The notes beneath the pieces were generated by a model that was given only the letters and a program-made list of their open reading frames with translations, was not told the origin of the DNA and searched no databases. DNA of 64,000 nt from Bradysia coprophila (lineage: Eukaryota > Arthropoda > Insecta > Diptera > Sciaridae), in NCBI RefSeq assembly GCF_014529535.1, contig NW_023503608.1:2480001-2544000 (forward strand). The letters are read 5' to 3'. This document shows, piece after piece, positions 61,113 through 64,000 of this stretch. The first letter of the stretch is position 1. Each line of letters starts with the position of its first letter. The translations under genes and the position numbers were made by a program.

Positions 61113-62258
61113 TTATGCCATGATAAAAAATACGTAAATAAAGACAACAATCATCAATAAACTTCCAGCCAAAATGAAAACACCGAATTTCCGTCCGAAT
61201 GCGATGACCAAATTCGAAAACGATTGCCACAGTGAATCGTCAGCTTGATGATGATGTTTGACATCAGCAATTATTTTTCGGTGCAACGGCTCCGGTCGCA
61301 ATTGGGACAGACGCTTTGTGAAGTCACTTAGGTATGGTGCATCAATGTCGGAGTGCTCTGTGGCACTGTCGTCGTCGAATCTTTGCGTCGAAGAGAATGC
61401 ACTGGCTGTGTAACGTCGGTTCAAGCCAGAACTTGATGATGTCGTGTAAGTGGGAACGATTGGTTTCGACAGTGGAGCCTTGAATGGTACGTCTCGGTAA
61501 TTTTGTTCGAAAGATGGCTGGTACGATGTTGGCTCGTAACTGGTGGTGTGCGTTGTAGTGCGTCTGAGTGCGGATTGATAAGATGACGTTTTCGGCGGCG
61601 AGATATTCTTGAATCCATTGGTCGGCAACGTTGGATAAATGTTGTTTTGCACAGTGGTTGCAGCTCCATTCTCTTCGTCATCATATCCTTCTTCTTCTTC
61701 CTCCTCCTCAGTACTTTCAACGATCAACATTGGTTTTGCTACCTCGGTCTTGTATGACGTAACAACAGTTTGACTTTTTCCCAGCGATGGTGATCGCGTT
61801 GCGCGTCTTGGCGGGACGTACGCTTCTAGAACAGGATCTTCATCCAATTCAACGATATCGATCTCAGATGGCGCAACGGCAATTGATGATGCAGCATTGC
61901 CGTTCTCGCCGAAAGTAGGCGTTATGCGTCCTGATCGTCTCATGTTTTGTTTGGGTCTAGCTATCGGTACGATATCCTCGACAGCCATCGGAGTAGCATT
62001 GATCGTATTGCGTCGGTTGGCAGGTTTTTTGGCTGTTTTTGATGCCGATTTTTCGTCTTCAGTTGGAAGCTTTGTTACATGCATCGTTTCTCTGCGGGAT
62101 GCAGTCTTTTGACCTTCAATTGTCTTCCGAAGCCTGTTCAACAGAACATTACGAGTCGAGTTTGTGACAGGCATACTTCCTAGGCCGACAGCAAGCAAAC
62201 GAGATCGTAATTGATCGTTTGTTAGGCTGTTTAAATCGTCTTGCGCGGCTGAAGACAT
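61113..62258 (-). CDS. LEM-domain inner nuclear membrane protein (otefin/bocksbeutel/emerin-like)
   Basis: LEM proteins sit in the inner nuclear membrane and bind BAF on chromatin and lamins. In flies, otefin is needed for germline stem cells. The single-exon frame gives 381 residues from MSSAAQDDLNSLTNDQLRSR. The LEM domain spans about residues 5-48 (two helices, ending LLNRLRKTIEG). A long disordered middle holds basic PANRR/KQNMRRSGR patches that could act as nuclear-localisation signals and an acidic Glu run (about 187-193). One C-terminal transmembrane helix (VFILAGSLLMIVVFIYVFF) leaves no luminal domain, a tail-anchored layout like otefin and emerin. Which of the two fly paralogues it matches cannot be decided by eye. 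Confidence 0.9.
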   Translation of the reverse strand: MSSAAQDDLNSLTNDQLRSRLLAVGLGSMPVTNSTRNVLLNRLRKTIEGQKTASRRETMHVTKLPTEDEKSASKTAKKPANRRNTINATPMAVEDIVPIARPKQNMRRSGRITPTFGENGNAASSIAVAPSEIDIVELDEDPVLEAYVPPRRATRSPSLGKSQTVVTSYKTEVAKPMLIVESTEEEEEEEGYDDEENGAATTVQNNIYPTLPTNGFKNISPPKTSSYQSALRRTTTHTTSYEPTSYQPSFEQNYRDVPFKAPLSKPIVPTYTTSSSSGLNRRYTASAFSSTQRFDDDSATEHSDIDAPYLSDFTKRLSQLRPEPLHRKIIADVKHHHQADDSLWQSFSNLVIAFGRKFGVFILAGSLLMIVVFIYVFFIMA

Positions 62259-63206
62259 GTCGTGTATTGGAATTTTCGATTTTAGCCAAGCGACAAAGGA
62301 AACCTAACCTAGAAAATGAATTTGACTTTGTGATGAAATCCGATTAATTTAATGTTCGCCAATTAAACGGCAATAACTATTCGTTCCACACGTACTTGGT
62401 GTTGTCTCAATAAAGGAATATCAGATTTCCAGACAATAACAAAAAAACGACTATCAATAAACAAACGAATCACTTCGATAACTTCAACGGAAAAATTTCA
62501 ACGCACAAATAAATTTTATGAAAACATCGCAGAAAATGAAAGTGAAGGACAAAGTGGAACAGTGTTGCCGGTGTTGCCAAAGAAAATTTTAAACATAGAA
62601 GCTGTCAGTTTCGCCTTTGAGAATGTACTAGCGTGTCACTTCTATGATCTTATTTTGAAAATAAATTTTGCGTTTTGTTGTGATCAAAAATACTAATAAA
62701 ATCGTTTGGAGAGGCATATACAATGCAATGACAATGTCATTGATACAATGTGAATATTATTCATACCATGCTAGTTAATTGTGTTATTCGTAGAATTGTA
62801 TATATTGGCACTTGAGATGCACTGCATTAGCAAAGATAACAGATTGTCATGTCATTTTTTATATATTTTTATCATATCGTGATCTTTGCAAATGATGTTG
62901 CCAGATTGTACCTCAAGTGTCAATAGTAAAATTAAAATTTTTGACTGCTCATTAACGCAACTACAAGTCATGTCGAATTTTTATATTTTCACTGAGCCAA
63001 TATTTTTTCAATGAAACCAGGTATATAAGTACATATTGATCGTATGAAACCAGGTGACTAGGTGTAAATACGGCCAAACATGTTTGGTCGAATGTCAAAG
63101 TTTTTTCAAGGCCCTATACTGTTGGAGAGGTAGCGTCCATCGCTATTTCATTATATAAGCAGTGACACCCAATGTCATATCGTCCAAGGCTAATAGACCT
63201 TAAGTT
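62259..63206. other. LEM gene upstream region and spacer
   Basis: Probable promoter and 5' UTR of the LEM-domain gene, then AT-rich spacer. GGTATATAAG at about 63021 resembles a TATA box on the plus strand, but no gene follows inside the window. Confidence 0.4.
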
Positions 63207-63390
63207 GAAAAAAAGACTAGATGGTCTGGGGGGCTGAATTGACAGCTGACAGCTGTAATCGGTTCGCTTTTCATTATTTTCGTTCACTTTCGTTAATTAA
63301 AAAGTTAAAGTGAACGAAAATAGTGAAAAGCGAACCGATTACAGCTGTTAGCTGTCAATTAAGCATCCCAGACCATCTAGTCTTTTCTTT
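63207..63390. mobile_element. Hairpin MITE with AAAAGACTAGATGGTCTGGG arms
   Basis: Near-perfect 184-bp palindrome. The outer arm is AAAAGACTAGATGGTCTGGG. The inner arm runs from AATTGACAGCTGACAGCTGT through AATCGGTTCGCTTTTCA to a centre near 63297. Only a few mismatches separate the arms. Confidence 0.88.
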
Positions 63391-63693
63391 TGTTCGAACT
63401 TGCGGGAAGTTTCAAATGAAGTAGAAATTCTTTTGTGTACACGTTTGACAGCTCCCTCAAGTTCTTTTCAAAGTTTAAATCAAAGTTCCTCTTCAAGACA
63501 CTTCCCCGTCATAACGGGATTGGTATTTTCGAATAAAAATAAAACGAAGATATTGTTATGACTACATAGTCTACGTAATGATTCATTGTGTCAGTCAGTT
63601 GGTGAGTGTCACAAAATAGCGGAATTTGTCATATTTGTCATAATCGGAACCAATTTACTCGAAAATGATGTTTCAATTATAGAGTGTTATGAT

Positions 63694-63861
63694 GAAAGAG
63701 AAGAAGATATTTTGACAAGTACCCCAAGGCAAGTTAAAATAAACTGGTCTTCTGTCCTCTCGCTCTCAACGTACCACGTTGAAAGAGAAGCAAATACTTT
63801 GACAAGTACCCCAAGGCAAGTTATAATAGCTAGTCTTCGGTTTTCTCGCTCTGATCATAAC
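63694..63861. repeat. Tandem duplication of an 87-bp unit
   Basis: Two units begin GAAAGAGAAG at 63694 and 63781. They share TTTGACAAGTACCCCAAGGC, AAGTTA, TCTTC and CTCGCTCT. The plus-strand open frame across them reflects the repeat, whose period is a multiple of three. Confidence 0.88.
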
Positions 63862-64000
63862 AGTCTATAGGTCATTGGACGCAGTAGTAGTTTTTTTCAA
63901 AATCAATCAAAATGTAATAGAACGCGCAATACTTTCCATCGTTCAGTATAAAAAGCAAATTTCGTATGTAGAATAATTGTTTTTTGCTTATAAAAATTTC

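Noticed and set aside
63586-63870. 94-codon plus-strand frame
   Set aside because: Most of it spans an 87-bp tandem duplication, which keeps the frame open by period.

Overview
The window looks like AT-rich insect nuclear DNA, probably from a nematoceran fly. Genes have many introns of about 63-70 bp with GT-AG ends. The host gene set is animal (IFT88, adenosine kinase, Gadd45, SKI3, an arrestin-domain protein, a xylosyltransferase, a LEM-domain protein), and short inverted-repeat transposons fill the spacers. The species assignment is inference; no marker gene fixes it.

Layout. 0.8-1.3 kb: a Penelope-like element fragment. 1.5-3.1 kb (-): a C2H2 zinc-finger gene whose 3' exons are intact and whose middle is scrambled between frames. 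4.6-7.3 kb (+): a complete three-exon IFT88 gene with a perfect RFX X-box about 105 bp upstream. 7.4-9.2 kb (-): a complete three-exon adenosine kinase converging on IFT88. 9.6-12.1 kb (-): a 5'-truncated LINE. From 13.9 to 42.1 kb the only genes are three intronless Gadd45 paralogues (14.4 kb -, 29.8 kb +, 41.6 kb +) and one tRNA-Val(AAC), separated by 12-15 kb of AT-rich DNA holding MITEs, tandem repeats, a 1.1-kb foldback palindrome, an (AT)n tract and an internally duplicated segment. 43.5-44.8 kb (-): a five-exon arrestin-domain gene. 45.5-50.1 kb (-): SKI3/TTC37 in about 14 exons. 52.9-54.3 kb (+): a three-exon xyloside xylosyltransferase. 56-60.6 kb: a dense cluster of non-autonomous DNA transposons, including a 2.16-kb element with CAGGG ends. 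61.1-62.3 kb (-): a single-exon LEM-domain inner-nuclear-membrane protein. 63.2-63.9 kb: one more hairpin element and a tandem duplication.

The genes do not form one pathway. The one cluster is the Gadd45 trio. All three are single-exon stress-regulator genes with TATA-like promoters and conserved translation starts, which suggests local duplication followed by dispersal by repeat insertion.

I did not find a CRISPR array or a clearly new protein system. The most unusual content is the Gadd45 expansion, the foldback element, and a natural filled-site/empty-site pair that dates two MITE insertions.
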